The notes under the pieces: generated by a model
What the model saw: only the letters and a program-made list of their open reading frames with translations
What the model was told of the DNA's origin: nothing
Databases searched by the model: none
NCBI GenBank assembly: GCA_009783205.1
Contig: WRHO01000003.1
Location: forward strand, 30,712-94,711
Source of the DNA: Oscillospiraceae bacterium
GTDB lineage: Bacteria; Bacillota; Clostridia; Oscillospirales; Ruminococcaceae
Direction of reading: 5' to 3'
Length of the DNA: 64,000 nucleotides
In this document: piece after piece, positions 17,259-25,861 of the stretch
Layout: each line of letters starts with the position of its first letter
Numbering within the stretch: position 1 is the stretch's first letter
Made by a program: the position numbers and the translations under genes

Positions 17259-17741
17259 GTGGATTATAGCTTATTGGAGCCGTGCCTTGATAAACACGGT
17301 AAGGAAAAAGGCTCGCTCATCACAATTCTGCAGGAGGCACAGGGAATATACGGGTGGCTTTCGACGGAATTGCTCGAATATATCGCCGAAAAAACCGAGA
17401 TTCCCGCCGCAAAGATAATGGGGGTCGCGACATTTTATGCCGGCTTTCGGGACAAGCCGGCGGGAAAAAACTTGATTCTTCTGTGTCAGGGGACAGCCTG
17501 TCACGTGAACGGCTCGGCAGAAATCGAAAACGCGATTAAAGATTATCTCAAAATTAACGAAGGCGAAATAACCGAGAACGGCTTATTTTCGTACAATAAT
17601 GTCGCCTGTCTCGGCTGCTGCAGCTTGTCACCGGTAATGATGATTAACGACAAGGCGTATGGAAAATTAACGAGAGAAAGCGCGGTAAAAATTCTTAAAA
17701 CAATTGAAAAAGAAGAAGAGGAAGAGAGGGCTTCAATATGA
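17259..17741 (+). CDS. NuoE-like [2Fe-2S] subunit of a flavin/Fe-S NAD(P) complex (StnA/HydC-like)
   Basis: The 160-residue thioredoxin-fold ferredoxin has Cys ligands in CQGTACH (about 84-89) and CLGCC (about 122-126), as in NuoE, HndA and HydC, plus the N-terminal helices SLITILQEAQGIYGWLS. It starts with GTG 17259 behind AAAGGGG, because the ATG overlapping this point is out of frame. Its stop overlaps the NuoF-like gene by ATGA. It passes electrons between the FMN subunit and partner clusters. With the next two genes it matches the Stn transhydrogenase set. Confidence 0.85.
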   Translation: MDYSLLEPCLDKHGKEKGSLITILQEAQGIYGWLSTELLEYIAEKTEIPAAKIMGVATFYAGFRDKPAGKNLILLCQGTACHVNGSAEIENAIKDYLKINEGEITENGLFSYNNVACLGCCSLSPVMMINDKAYGKLTRESAVKILKTIEKEEEEERASI

Positions 17742-19402
17742 GGGTAACGGTTGGCATGGGGTCGTGCGGAATCGCGGCGGGTGCCGATAAGGTATATACC
17801 CTGTTGCGGGAAAAGGGGCTTTCCCCCGTCATAACCGGTTGTAACGGTATGTGTTACCTCGAGCCGATTGTCACCGTTGACGAAAAGGTTTATACAAGGG
17901 TCGACGAAACAAAAATAGACGATATAGTAAATACAAAAAACGAGGCTTGCGTCACCGAGCCGGAACCCGATTCATTTAAAATTGCGTTACGCAATTGCGG
18001 GGTTATCGACCCCGAAAATATAGACGAATATATCGAAAAGGGCGGCTATAAAGCATCGGAAAAATGCGTTACCGAATTAAGCTCGGAACAGATTATTGAG
18101 CTTGTAAAAACATCGGGCATAGGCGGCAGGGGGGGCGCGGGCTTCCCAACCTGGTTCAAATGGAACGCGGCGCGAAATTCTCCCGGAGAAGAGAAATATA
18201 TAATCTGTAACGCGGACGAGGGCGACCCGGGTGCGTTTATGGACAGAGCCATTCTTGAGGGCGACCCACATTCCGTACTCGAAGGAATGATTATCGCGGC
18301 AAAAGCAATAAGCGGCGATAACACCACAACGGTCAAGGGTATAATCTATGTCAGAGCGGAGTACCCTCTCGCAATAAAAAGACTCACCGTCGCCATTGTG
18401 CAGGCGCAGGAGCGCGGGTATTTAGACGCGCGGTTTAATGTTCGCATTAAAGCGGGCGCGGGTGCGTTTGTATGCGGAGAGGAAACGGCATTAATCGCAT
18501 CGCTCGAGGGTGAGCGCGGAATGCCGCGACTCAAGCCCCCCTTCCCCGCCGAAAAAGGATACAAACAAAAACCGAGTAATATAAATAACGTAGAAACCTT
18601 TGCAAATATACCGTGGATAATAAATAACGGCGGCGACGCTTTTGCAAAAATCGGAATCGCAGATTCAAAAGGAACAAAGGTATTCGCGCTTACCGGGAAG
18701 GTCGTTAAAGGGGGACTCGTCGAGGTTCCTATGGGGAAAACTATACGCGAGGTTGTATACAACGAGGGCGGCGGCATTATAGGCGGCAAAAAGCTTAAGG
18801 CGGTACAATTGGGCGGGCCGTCGGGCGGTTGTATACCCGAAGAATTGCTCGATACCCAAATCGGTTATAAGTCGCTTTCCGAAACGGGCGCAATCATGGG
18901 GTCGGGCGGTATGGTCGTCATGGACGACTCAACCTGTATGGTCGATATGGCGAGGTATTTTCTCGACTTCACCTGTAAAGAAAGCTGTGGCAAATGCACA
19001 CATTGTCGAATAGGCAATAAACGTATGCTCGAAATTCTCGAGCGCATATGCGACGGAAAAGGAAAAGACGGAGATATTCAATTGCTCGAGGAATTGGGGA
19101 GGGGGATTAAGGCGGGTTCGTTATGCGCCTTGGGACAGTCTGCGCCGAATCCCGTTTTAACCACAATTAAATATTTCAAAAACGAGTATGAAGCGCATAT
19201 TAAACAAAAGAAATGCCCCGCGCATAGTTGTAAGGCTTTATTGACATATTCGATTGACCCGAACAAATGTAAGAGGTGCAATTTATGCGTGAAGAAATGC
19301 CCCGCAAATGCAATTACCGATTTAATTATAGACAACGGCAAATGTACCAAATGCGGAAGTTGCTTCGAGCTATGCAAATTCGGGGCAATTACGGACAATT
19401 GA
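17738..19402 (+). CDS. NuoF-like FMN/NADH subunit with C-terminal 2x[4Fe-4S] (StnB/HydB-like)
   Basis: The 554-residue product has an N-terminal thioredoxin-like part (GMGSCGIAAGAD, TGCNGMC), the NADH/FMN core with GRGGAGFPTWFKW near 130 and NADEGDPGAFMDR, a [4Fe-4S] site SCGKCTHCRIGNKRM near 415, and a C-terminal ferredoxin with two CxxCxxCxxxCP-type motifs. This is the layout of HydB, HndC and StnB, not plain NuoF. It overlaps the NuoE-like gene by 4 bp. Its stop codon lies inside a TTGACAG-type repeat, and 105 bp of repeat DNA separate it from the third subunit. Confidence 0.88.
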   Translation: MRVTVGMGSCGIAAGADKVYTLLREKGLSPVITGCNGMCYLEPIVTVDEKVYTRVDETKIDDIVNTKNEACVTEPEPDSFKIALRNCGVIDPENIDEYIEKGGYKASEKCVTELSSEQIIELVKTSGIGGRGGAGFPTWFKWNAARNSPGEEKYIICNADEGDPGAFMDRAILEGDPHSVLEGMIIAAKAISGDNTTTVKGIIYVRAEYPLAIKRLTVAIVQAQERGYLDARFNVRIKAGAGAFVCGEETALIASLEGERGMPRLKPPFPAEKGYKQKPSNINNVETFANIPWIINNGGDAFAKIGIADSKGTKVFALTGKVVKGGLVEVPMGKTIREVVYNEGGGIIGGKKLKAVQLGGPSGGCIPEELLDTQIGYKSLSETGAIMGSGGMVVMDDSTCMVDMARYFLDFTCKESCGKCTHCRIGNKRMLEILERICDGKGKDGDIQLLEELGRGIKAGSLCALGQSAPNPVLTTIKYFKNEYEAHIKQKKCPAHSCKALLTYSIDPNKCKRCNLCVKKCPANAITDLIIDNGKCTKCGSCFELCKFGAITDN

Positions 19403-19414
19403 CAGTTGACAGTT
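19394..19414 (+). repeat. TTGACAG heptamer repeat at the StnB-like stop codon
   Basis: GACAA-TTGACAG-TTGACAG-TT. The TGA stop of the preceding gene (19400-19402) is part of the first heptamer. Similar runs occur at 28226-28252, 33441-33456 and 35906-35944, also at gene ends. Confidence 0.6.
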
Positions 19415-19424
19415 ATTTTAAGTA

Positions 19425-19487
19425 GGCAACCTCGTATGGCAGAATTTTTCAGCCGGCGAATGTCGGAAGAGGTTTTCGGAGGTTGCC
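19425..19487 (-). repeat. 63-bp deletion derivative of the 48370 element
   Basis: Read on the minus strand it begins GGCAACCTCCGAAAACCTC and follows the first 54 bases of the element at 48370 almost exactly, then jumps to the terminal GAGGTTGCC. The core found in the 160-bp copies is missing. It ends 20 bp before the start of the third subunit gene and leaves a structured leader of about 100 bp in the operon. Confidence 0.65.
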
Positions 19488-19507
19488 GGTATAAGAGGTT
19501 TTAATAG

Positions 19508-21550
19508 GTGAAGTTATTTATAAATTCTAAAGAGGTTGCTTTTAAATCGGGTGAAACGGTTTTGCAAATAGCGCGTAACAACGGCGTCGATATTCCGTCG
19601 TTGTGTCATTATGACGCGGTGAAAACCTACGGCTCGTGCGGAATCTGCATGGTTGAATGTATCACCGATAATAAGAGCGCGAGGCTTATCCGCGCCTGTT
19701 CAACAGTGGCGACGGACGGCATGGTTATAAACACCGAGAACGAACGTATAACGGCAAATCGGCGGCTTGTGTTAGACCTTCTTTTGTCCGACCACAGCGG
19801 TGACTGTAAGCCTCCCTGTGCATTAGCCTGTCCCGCAGAAACCGATTGTCAGGGATATGTAAAATTAATCGCCGACGGAAGCTATTCCGAGGCAAAAAAG
19901 CTCATTACCGAAAAAATCCCGTTCCCCGCGTCAATAGGGCGGGTTTGTCCGCGTCCGTGCGAGGACGCCTGTCGCAGGGGGTTGGTAGAGGAACCCGTTG
20001 CGATTGCTCAACTAAAACAATTTATCGGCGATAACGTGAAGGAGAGCGACCTAAACAAAGCTTGCAAGCCTTGCGCGCCGTCCCCGAAGCAATTGACGGG
20101 GAAAACGGTAGCCGTCATCGGCGGTGGCCCCGGGGGGCTTTCGGCGGCGTTTTATCTGCGCTTAAAGGGACATTCGGTCACAATTTTTGAAGCAATGCCA
20201 AAAATGGGCGGTATGCTGCAATACGGAATACCCGAATATCGTTTACCCAAAAGTATACTACAAAAAGAAATTGATGTTGTTTCGGAAATAGGCGTCGAAT
20301 TTCGCAACAACGAAAAAATCCGTCTTGATGATGTAAAAGACAAATATGATGCAATTATTGTCGCGCTCGGAGCGTGGAAGAATACAGATATGCGTTGTGC
20401 GGGGGAAGAGCTTAGCGGCGTTATCGGCGGCATAGACTTTTTGCGCGAACCGCCGGACATCTCCGGAAAGCTTGTCGCGGTAGTCGGCGGCGGAAATACC
20501 GCTATGGATGTGTGTCGAACCGCGATAAGGCTCGGCGCAAAAAGCGTTTATTGCATTTATAGGCGCACCCGCGACGAAATGCCCGCACAAGCTTGTGAAA
20601 TAACCGAAGCGGAAGAGGAAGGTGTTGTTTTCAAATTCCTGACCAATCCTATCGAGATAAAAGGCGAAAATAATACGGTCAACTCGGTTTTGTTACAGGT
20701 TATGGAATTGGGCGAGGCAGATGCGTCGGGGAGGCGCGCGCCCGTACCGATTGAGGGAAGGACGGAGCTTTTAAAGACGGATATCGTTATATCGGCAATA
20801 GGGCAAAAACCAAATTTAAAAGGCTTCGACGCTCTCGAAAAAACAAACCGCGGAACAATTATTGCCGACCCCGATACTTTTTTAACAAATGTCGATAGGG
20901 TATTTGCGATAGGCGACGCGACAAATAAAGGCGCAGATATTGCCGTTTCTGCAATCGGCGAAGCGGGGCGTTGCGCTAAAGCCGCAGACGGCTTTTTGAG
21001 GGGCGAGGATATAAACGCGACTCCCGCGTATCTTGTGAAGGACAAAAAAAACGCCGAGGATTTTGCGGCTTATGAAAAACAACCCCGCGTTAAAATTAAA
21101 CACAGAAGCCCTCAAGAAAGGGCGAAGGATTGGGGCGAAATATACACTATATTTGATGAAGAATCGGCAAGGAAGGAAGCAAACCGCTGTCTCGAATGTG
21201 GTTGCTCGGCATACCGCGATAACGATTGCGGCTTGATTGAATATGCAAACCGCTACTCTGTTCAGCCCGACAAATATGCCGGCGAGGTCAACCGCGTATC
21301 AATTCCGCGAGACGACCACCCCGATATAATACGCAACCCCGAAAAGTGTATTCTTTGCGGCTTGTGCGTTAGGGTTTGCGACGAGGTTGAAGGGGTGACC
21401 GCGTTGGGGTTTGCGGGGCGCGGCTTTGATACAATCGTTAAACCCGCTTTGGATAAGCGTTTAAAAGACACCACCTGTAACTCATGCGGGAGGTGTGAGG
21501 AAATATGCCCGACGGGTGCATTGACTCAAAAGTATAACTCAAAAATATAG
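19508..21550 (+). CDS. NfnB/GltD-like FAD subunit fused to N-terminal [2Fe-2S] ferredoxin (StnC-like)
   Basis: The 680-residue product starts with a plant-type [2Fe-2S] domain (Cys 33, 44, 47, 64). GltD-type Fe-S segments follow (HSGDCKPPCALACPAETDC, RVCPRPCEDACRRG), then an FAD/NAD(P) module with GGGPGGLSAAFYL near 205, VGGGNTAMDVCR near 320 and AIGDATNKGAD near 460, and a C-terminal 2x[4Fe-4S] ferredoxin (CILCGLCVRVC, CNSCGRCEEIC). There is no H-cluster domain, so it is not HydA. The fusion plus the NuoE/NuoF-like partners fits StnC of the Sporomusa-type bifurcating NAD/NADP-ferredoxin transhydrogenase. The start is GTG 19508. Confidence 0.75.
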   Translation: MKLFINSKEVAFKSGETVLQIARNNGVDIPSLCHYDAVKTYGSCGICMVECITDNKSARLIRACSTVATDGMVINTENERITANRRLVLDLLLSDHSGDCKPPCALACPAETDCQGYVKLIADGSYSEAKKLITEKIPFPASIGRVCPRPCEDACRRGLVEEPVAIAQLKQFIGDNVKESDLNKACKPCAPSPKQLTGKTVAVIGGGPGGLSAAFYLRLKGHSVTIFEAMPKMGGMLQYGIPEYRLPKSILQKEIDVVSEIGVEFRNNEKIRLDDVKDKYDAIIVALGAWKNTDMRCAGEELSGVIGGIDFLREPPDISGKLVAVVGGGNTAMDVCRTAIRLGAKSVYCIYRRTRDEMPAQACEITEAEEEGVVFKFLTNPIEIKGENNTVNSVLLQVMELGEADASGRRAPVPIEGRTELLKTDIVISAIGQKPNLKGFDALEKTNRGTIIADPDTFLTNVDRVFAIGDATNKGADIAVSAIGEAGRCAKAADGFLRGEDINATPAYLVKDKKNAEDFAAYEKQPRVKIKHRSPQERAKDWGEIYTIFDEESARKEANRCLECGCSAYRDNDCGLIEYANRYSVQPDKYAGEVNRVSIPRDDHPDIIRNPEKCILCGLCVRVCDEVEGVTALGFAGRGFDTIVKPALDKRLKDTTCNSCGRCEEICPTGALTQKYNSKI

Positions 21551-21562
21551 AGGAGAAAATCT

Positions 21563-22381
21563 ATGACAACACAAGAAAAATTGAATCATTGTTATCAAAG
21601 CGTTAAGGAGAAATTAGACGGGTTTGTGCCGAGGGTCGCGCTCATACTCGGCTCGGGCTTGGGCGCGCTCGCCGACGAAATCGACGCCGTTAAAACAATC
21701 GACTATTCCGAAATCGAAGGGTTTCCGCAGTCTACCGTTCAAGGGCATAAGGGCCGATTTGTTTTCGGGAAAATCGACGATGTTCCCGTTGTTATAATGC
21801 AGGGGCGGGTTCACTTTTATGAAGGATACTCGATGCAGGATACCGTATTACCCGTGCGGCTTATGAGAAAAATCGGCGCGGAAATATTGTTCCTAACTAA
21901 TGCGGCGGGTGGAATAAGCTTTGGGGCGGGCGAATTTATGCTCATCACAGACCACATAAGCACATTTATCGAAAGCCCGTTAATCGGCGCAAATCTCGAC
22001 GAATTTGGGGTACGGTTCCCCGATATGAGCGAGATATATAATAAAGAGCTCAACGCAATTATACGCGCTACTGCCGAGTCGTCAAACATAAAGCTTAACG
22101 AAGGCGTTTATGTACAAACAACCGGGCCAAACTTTGAATCGCCCGCCGAGGTTAAGATGCTCCGCACATTGGGCGCGGACGCAGTGGGAATGAGTACCGC
22201 CTGTGAAGCTATGGTCGCAAATCATGCGGGAATGAAGGTGTGCGGAATCTCATGTGTTGCCAACTTAGCCGCCGGTTTATCGAATAACCCGCTTACCCAC
22301 GCAGAGGTGATGGAAGCTTCCGACGCGGCGGCACCCGTTTTCAAAAAGCTTATAAAAGGCGCGATTGCGGCAATGAAATGA
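21563..22381 (+). CDS. purine nucleoside phosphorylase (or MTA phosphorylase)
   Basis: The 272-residue product belongs to the trimeric PNP/MTAP family: [14 protein letters not shown] near 27, phosphate-site QGHKGRF near 63, GRVHFYEGY, and the C-terminal [16 protein letters not shown] with [11 protein letters not shown]. It splits purine nucleosides (inosine, guanosine) or methylthioadenosine with phosphate. The coupled downstream mtnA (4-bp overlap) makes MTA a plausible substrate. The PNP-type residue pattern argues for nucleosides too, so I do not decide between them. AGAGGAG precedes the ATG. Confidence 0.85.
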   Translation: MTTQEKLNHCYQSVKEKLDGFVPRVALILGSGLGALADEIDAVKTIDYSEIEGFPQSTVQGHKGRFVFGKIDDVPVVIMQGRVHFYEGYSMQDTVLPVRLMRKIGAEILFLTNAAGGISFGAGEFMLITDHISTFIESPLIGANLDEFGVRFPDMSEIYNKELNAIIRATAESSNIKLNEGVYVQTTGPNFESPAEVKMLRTLGADAVGMSTACEAMVANHAGMKVCGISCVANLAAGLSNNPLTHAEVMEASDAAAPVFKKLIKGAIAAMK

Positions 22382-23346
22382 AAAGCTTAGTGAATATTCA
22401 ATTGTCGGAAAATGAAGATTCGGTCATCATTCTTGACCAACGGTTGTTACCTTCGAGGATAGAATATCTCGAACTCCGAACGGCGGAGGAAATGTATGAC
22501 GCAATACGGCTTTTAAAAATTCGCGGCGCGCCCGCAATCGGGATTTTTGCCGCTTACGCAATGTACGTATTATCAAAAGTTTCAAAAAAGTCTCGCGAAA
22601 AAACTCTTGAACAATACGGCGACTACCTCAAATCGGCGCGCCCTACCGCCGTTAATTTACAATGGGCGGTTGACCGTATGTTATGTGCGAGCGATTTGAG
22701 GGCAGAGTGTCGCGCCGTTCACGATGAAGACGCGGCAATGTGTGAAAAAATCGCGGAAAACGGTTTGACGCTTTTAAAAGACGGAGACTGTGTTTTAACA
22801 CATTGTAACGCGGGCGCATTGGCGACCTCGCGTTACGGCACCGGGTTAGGCGCGCTTATATTGGGGCGGGAACGCAAAATGAACTTTAAAGCATATGTAG
22901 ATGAGACTCGCCCGTTGATGCAGGGGGCGAGAATAACCGCGCTTGAGTTAATGAACGCGGGTGTTGACGTAACCCTAATATGCGATAATATGGCGGGCAT
23001 AGTTATGGCACAAAAAAGAGTCAACGCCGTATTTGTCGGCTGTGACCGGGTTGCCGCCAACGGAGATGTTGCAAATAAAATCGGAACATCGGGGCTTGCG
23101 ATTTTATCGAAGCATTACGGTATACCTTTTTATGTATTCTGCCCGTCATCTACGGTCGACGCAAAATGTAAAACCGGCGCGGATATAATCATTGAGGAGC
23201 GCGATTCGAGCGAAATCACCGAAATGTATTTTAAGGAACAAATCGCGCCGCAAGGGGTAAAGTGTTTTAACCCCGCCTTTGACGTCACCCCGCGAGAATT
23301 GATTACCGGAATAGTCACCGAAAACGGTATTGTATATACCGCTTAA
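22378..23346 (+). CDS. mtnA: methylthioribose-1-phosphate isomerase
   Basis: The 322-residue protein of the eIF-2B alpha/MtnA family has [17 protein letters not shown] near 50, [19 protein letters not shown] near 140 (catalytic Cys region), [16 protein letters not shown] near 180 and [17 protein letters not shown] near 223 (catalytic Asp). It converts 5-methylthioribose-1-phosphate to the ribulose form in methionine salvage. Its ATG overlaps the phosphorylase stop. Its last codons and stop form the left arm of a 163-bp inverted-repeat element. No other salvage genes follow. Confidence 0.9.
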   Translation: MKSLVNIQLSENEDSVIILDQRLLPSRIEYLELRTAEEMYDAIRLLKIRGAPAIGIFAAYAMYVLSKVSKKSREKTLEQYGDYLKSARPTAVNLQWAVDRMLCASDLRAECRAVHDEDAAMCEKIAENGLTLLKDGDCVLTHCNAGALATSRYGTGLGALILGRERKMNFKAYVDETRPLMQGARITALELMNAGVDVTLICDNMAGIVMAQKRVNAVFVGCDRVAANGDVANKIGTSGLAILSKHYGIPFYVFCPSSTVDAKCKTGADIIIEERDSSEITEMYFKEQIAPQGVKCFNPAFDVTPRELITGIVTENGIVYTA

Positions 23347-23497
23347 CTATCAAATTTAACGCATAATTGCGGTCTTTTTGCCGCCATACTGCGTTAAAAT
23401 TTTCTTAAATATAAGCGTATATTCGCGAAAATTTTGCCTTGTCTGACGACAAAAATCCGCGCAAATCCAGTGTCAAATCTAATAGTTAAGCGGTATA
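23335..23497. repeat. 163-bp inverted-repeat element with conserved core (type A)
   Basis: The arms are 23335-23357 and 23475-23497 (TATACCGCTTAACTAT with its complement), pairing at 21 of 23 positions. Inside is a nested hairpin TTAACGCA/TGCGTTAA (23357-23364 with 23390-23397). A core follows: CCGCCATACT at 23381, a TTAAATAT and ATATTCGC block, and GTCTGACGA at 23441. The same core occurs at the same offsets in the element at 48370, whose arms are unrelated. The mtnA stop lies in the left arm. Confidence 0.65.
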
Positions 23498-23501
23498 ATC
23501 T

Positions 23502-23535
23502 AAAAAGCCGAACGATTTAACGCTCGGCTTTTTTT
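23502..23535. terminator. terminator after pnp-mtnA
   Basis: AAAAAGCCGAACG (23502-23514) pairs with CGCTCGGCTTTTT (23521-23533) around ATTTAA, with one wobble. A T run follows on the plus strand, and the matching A run serves the convergent minus-strand gene. Confidence 0.88.
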
Positions 23536-23564
23536 AATGTCATTTTCGGGCAGTTCCCAACCGC

Positions 23565-25091
23565 CTATTTAACCAAAACAATTACACTCTCCGCAGTTAT
23601 CTCGAGAATCCTAAACAATTCCGAAACCATTTGGCGTTCGGGTGAGGTCGGTTGTCCCTCAAAGCGTTCAAGCGCGCCCTCTTCAGAAACCTTATAGAGA
23701 TTCATTCCGTCGGTCAGTAAATCAGAGCTGTTCCTGTAGAATTCGAGACCGTTAGGAATTTCCGCGGCTTTTGAGAAGCTTTCGTTTTTCACCGTGAATA
23801 CAATTGATTCTCCGTTTTGATTAATTACAAATGATGATAAATCGGCACTTCGCTCAAAGCTCGGCGCGTTTCCGAGGGTGGTATATAAATCGGTCGAAAC
23901 GCCGCTCGAAATGTCAAATCTGTAAACGGACGAATTTGACGAGAAGTAAATCGAGTTACCGTTAAGCGCGAGTATAACCGCGTCATGTGAAGAAGAAGGC
24001 ACGGGAAGGATTCCGAACGAATCCCTGTCTATTATATAAATAGCATTTGCGTCTTTATTCTTCACCCGCATGACTATTCTGCGGTTTATATCATCATAAA
24101 ATGCGTTCATTAATTCGCCCGAGCCGACCGGCTTGCTTATATCAATGCTTTCGAGGCTCTTTGTTACGGCGTCGGCAACAAGAAGTACCGATTTGTCGCC
24201 GTCGGTTCCGCTTATAAGAATTGATTTTCCCGTTACGGAAAAGCGTTTTTTGTAGTTGTGCAATGCGTATTCAGAAACGGGGATTATTTCTAAATCGTTC
24301 GATATTTCATACAGCGTAACCGCACCGCCGGTGAAAGCAATAAACTTATTATCGCTTATAAAGCTCGCTTCGATTATACCGGGGATATTAAAACTAACGC
24401 TGTTTTCATAATCGGCGGGAAGATTTGTAAACACCGGCTCTTCATACTCTTCTTCGGTGTAATACGGTGCCTCAAATTCGGGTTCGAACAATTCATCTTC
24501 GCTTATATAAGGAACAAAATCATCGTCCGTCATTCCGATTTTTACAACCGCGACATCTTTTTGATGACGGAAATCATCTATAAGCGTTGCGGGTGCATAG
24601 ACCTTCGCTCCGATAATTTGAGCGGAATCATCATAGAATGAATCAAAATCGCCCGATTCATAAAAGTCCTCAGACAGCTTTACCAACGTAACCTCATTGT
24701 CGCCGTCGAGTATATACAACGCTTCAACCACAATGTTCCCCGTATCCGAAACCAACTCAAACGTGTTTTGCATTTCGTTATAGGTTATCGAATTGTTAAA
24801 GGACAAAAACAGGGTTTTTGTTCCCAAATCGGACGACGCGGCTTTTATAGCGGTACCCGTGCTGTAAATCTCTCCCGGCGGGGTCGGGTTGTTACCATTG
24901 TTAGACCCACCTTGAAAAAATGCAAAAAGCCCTACTGTCAACGAAACGGCGGCAACGGCAACCGTCGAAGGAATGTGCCACCAGCGTTTGCTGACGACTT
25001 TAAAAGAGGAACGCTTTGCAGAACGGCGAACCTTTGCCGAATCAAAGGTATATTCTTTCATCAGCTCTTTGTAAAATTCATTTTTGTTCAT
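23565..25091 (-). CDS. membrane-anchored anti-sigma-like protein with beta-propeller-like ectodomain
   Basis: The 508-residue product has an N-terminal cytoplasmic part of about 42 residues with many Lys/Arg, one membrane helix near 43-62 (IPSTVAVAAVSLTVGLFAFF) and a large outside domain. From about 220 onward there are repeated short beta-strand blocks (FISDNKFIAFTGGAVTLYEI, SLESIDISKPVGS), suggesting a WD40/propeller-like fold. Its place right after an ECF sigma gene suggests an anti-sigma factor or sensor. No zinc motif is present. It is not a recognised named family. Confidence 0.6.
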   Translation of the reverse strand: MNKNEFYKELMKEYTFDSAKVRRSAKRSSFKVVSKRWWHIPSTVAVAAVSLTVGLFAFFQGGSNNGNNPTPPGEIYSTGTAIKAASSDLGTKTLFLSFNNSITYNEMQNTFELVSDTGNIVVEALYILDGDNEVTLVKLSEDFYESGDFDSFYDDSAQIIGAKVYAPATLIDDFRHQKDVAVVKIGMTDDDFVPYISEDELFEPEFEAPYYTEEEYEEPVFTNLPADYENSVSFNIPGIIEASFISDNKFIAFTGGAVTLYEISNDLEIIPVSEYALHNYKKRFSVTGKSILISGTDGDKSVLLVADAVTKSLESIDISKPVGSGELMNAFYDDINRRIVMRVKNKDANAIYIIDRDSFGILPVPSSSHDAVILALNGNSIYFSSNSSVYRFDISSGVSTDLYTTLGNAPSFERSADLSSFVINQNGESIVFTVKNESFSKAAEIPNGLEFYRNSSDLLTDGMNLYKVSEEGALERFEGQPTSPERQMVSELFRILEITAESVIVLVK

Positions 25092-25146
25092 AACCCAATT
25101 CCTCCTATTCCTTAAAATTCTTTTAAAATTTTAAAAACTCTAAAAA

Positions 25147-25704
25147 TCAAATATTAAATTTCTTCTTTTGTCTTTCTATCGTTCGATACAGTTTATTCTT
25201 TACCGACGATAATGTAATGTCGAGTTCTTTAGCAATTTCGTCTAACTTTTTGTCACAGACGAAATGAAGGTAAAATATTTTACCCGTAACCGCGTCTTGT
25301 GCCGCGATATCTTCAAAAATTTGACGCGCTAACATTTCGTTGCACAATACATCTTCCAACTGTTTGGAGTTTTTCGACATCTCGGATTCGATTTCGTACA
25401 TTTGTTCGTCGGTATATTCCGCAAATGAAGAAACCGGCGAATGTTTCTTTAAACCGCCAAAATAATTCTTACACTCAAACTTCGCCATATTGATAAGAAA
25501 CGCTTCGGGGTTTTCTATATCGTTATGACCTTTTTTGAGGATTCGCCTAAAAAAACGCGCATATATATTCTGAAGAATATCCTCAACATCAAGAATATTT
25601 CCGCATTTGTTCACGACAAAGCGCGAAATGGCGTTGACCGTTTCGGCGTAAACACTATTGAAGTAATAATCAAGCTCGTATTTTTGATTTTCGAGATTGT
25701 TCAT
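25147..25704 (-). CDS. ECF-type RNA polymerase sigma factor
   Basis: The 185-residue product has sigma region 2 (VVNKCGNILDVEDILQNIYA, then RFFRRIL) and region 4 (ITGKIF-like TGKIFYLHFVCDKKLDEIA, then LDITLSSVKNKLYRTIERQKKK). Region 4 is a typical DNA-binding helix-turn-helix. The linker (about 75-125) is longer than usual and acidic. It lies 55 bp upstream of the membrane protein gene it probably answers to. AAAAGG precedes the start. Confidence 0.8.
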   Translation of the reverse strand: MNNLENQKYELDYYFNSVYAETVNAISRFVVNKCGNILDVEDILQNIYARFFRRILKKGHNDIENPEAFLINMAKFECKNYFGGLKKHSPVSSFAEYTDEQMYEIESEMSKNSKQLEDVLCNEMLARQIFEDIAAQDAVTGKIFYLHFVCDKKLDEIAKELDITLSSVKNKLYRTIERQKKKFNI

Positions 25705-25729
25705 ATTTATTTAGCCTTTTCACTTTAGT

Positions 25730-25757
25730 AGTATGGGGATTTAACGAAAAAGTTTCA
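25730..25757 (-). promoter_or_regulatory. candidate autoregulated ECF promoter
   Basis: On the minus strand, TGAAAC (25752-25757), a 16-nt spacer and CATACT (25730-25735), 26 nt upstream of the sigma gene. AAC-containing -35 boxes are typical of ECF promoters, so autoregulation is plausible. The -10 assignment is weak. Confidence 0.35.
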
Positions 25758-25861
25758 CTTTTTGTAAATAATTCATTAAAAGTGATTAAACGATATATTT
25801 TTTCCAATAATTAAGCGAACAGTTTTTTAGAAGTTCCCTAAATTATTAAAAGAGGTGCATT

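Noticed and set aside
19508..21550. HydA-type [FeFe] hydrogenase
   Set aside because: The H-cluster motifs are absent; the middle of the protein is an FAD/NAD(P) GltD/NfnB-like module.
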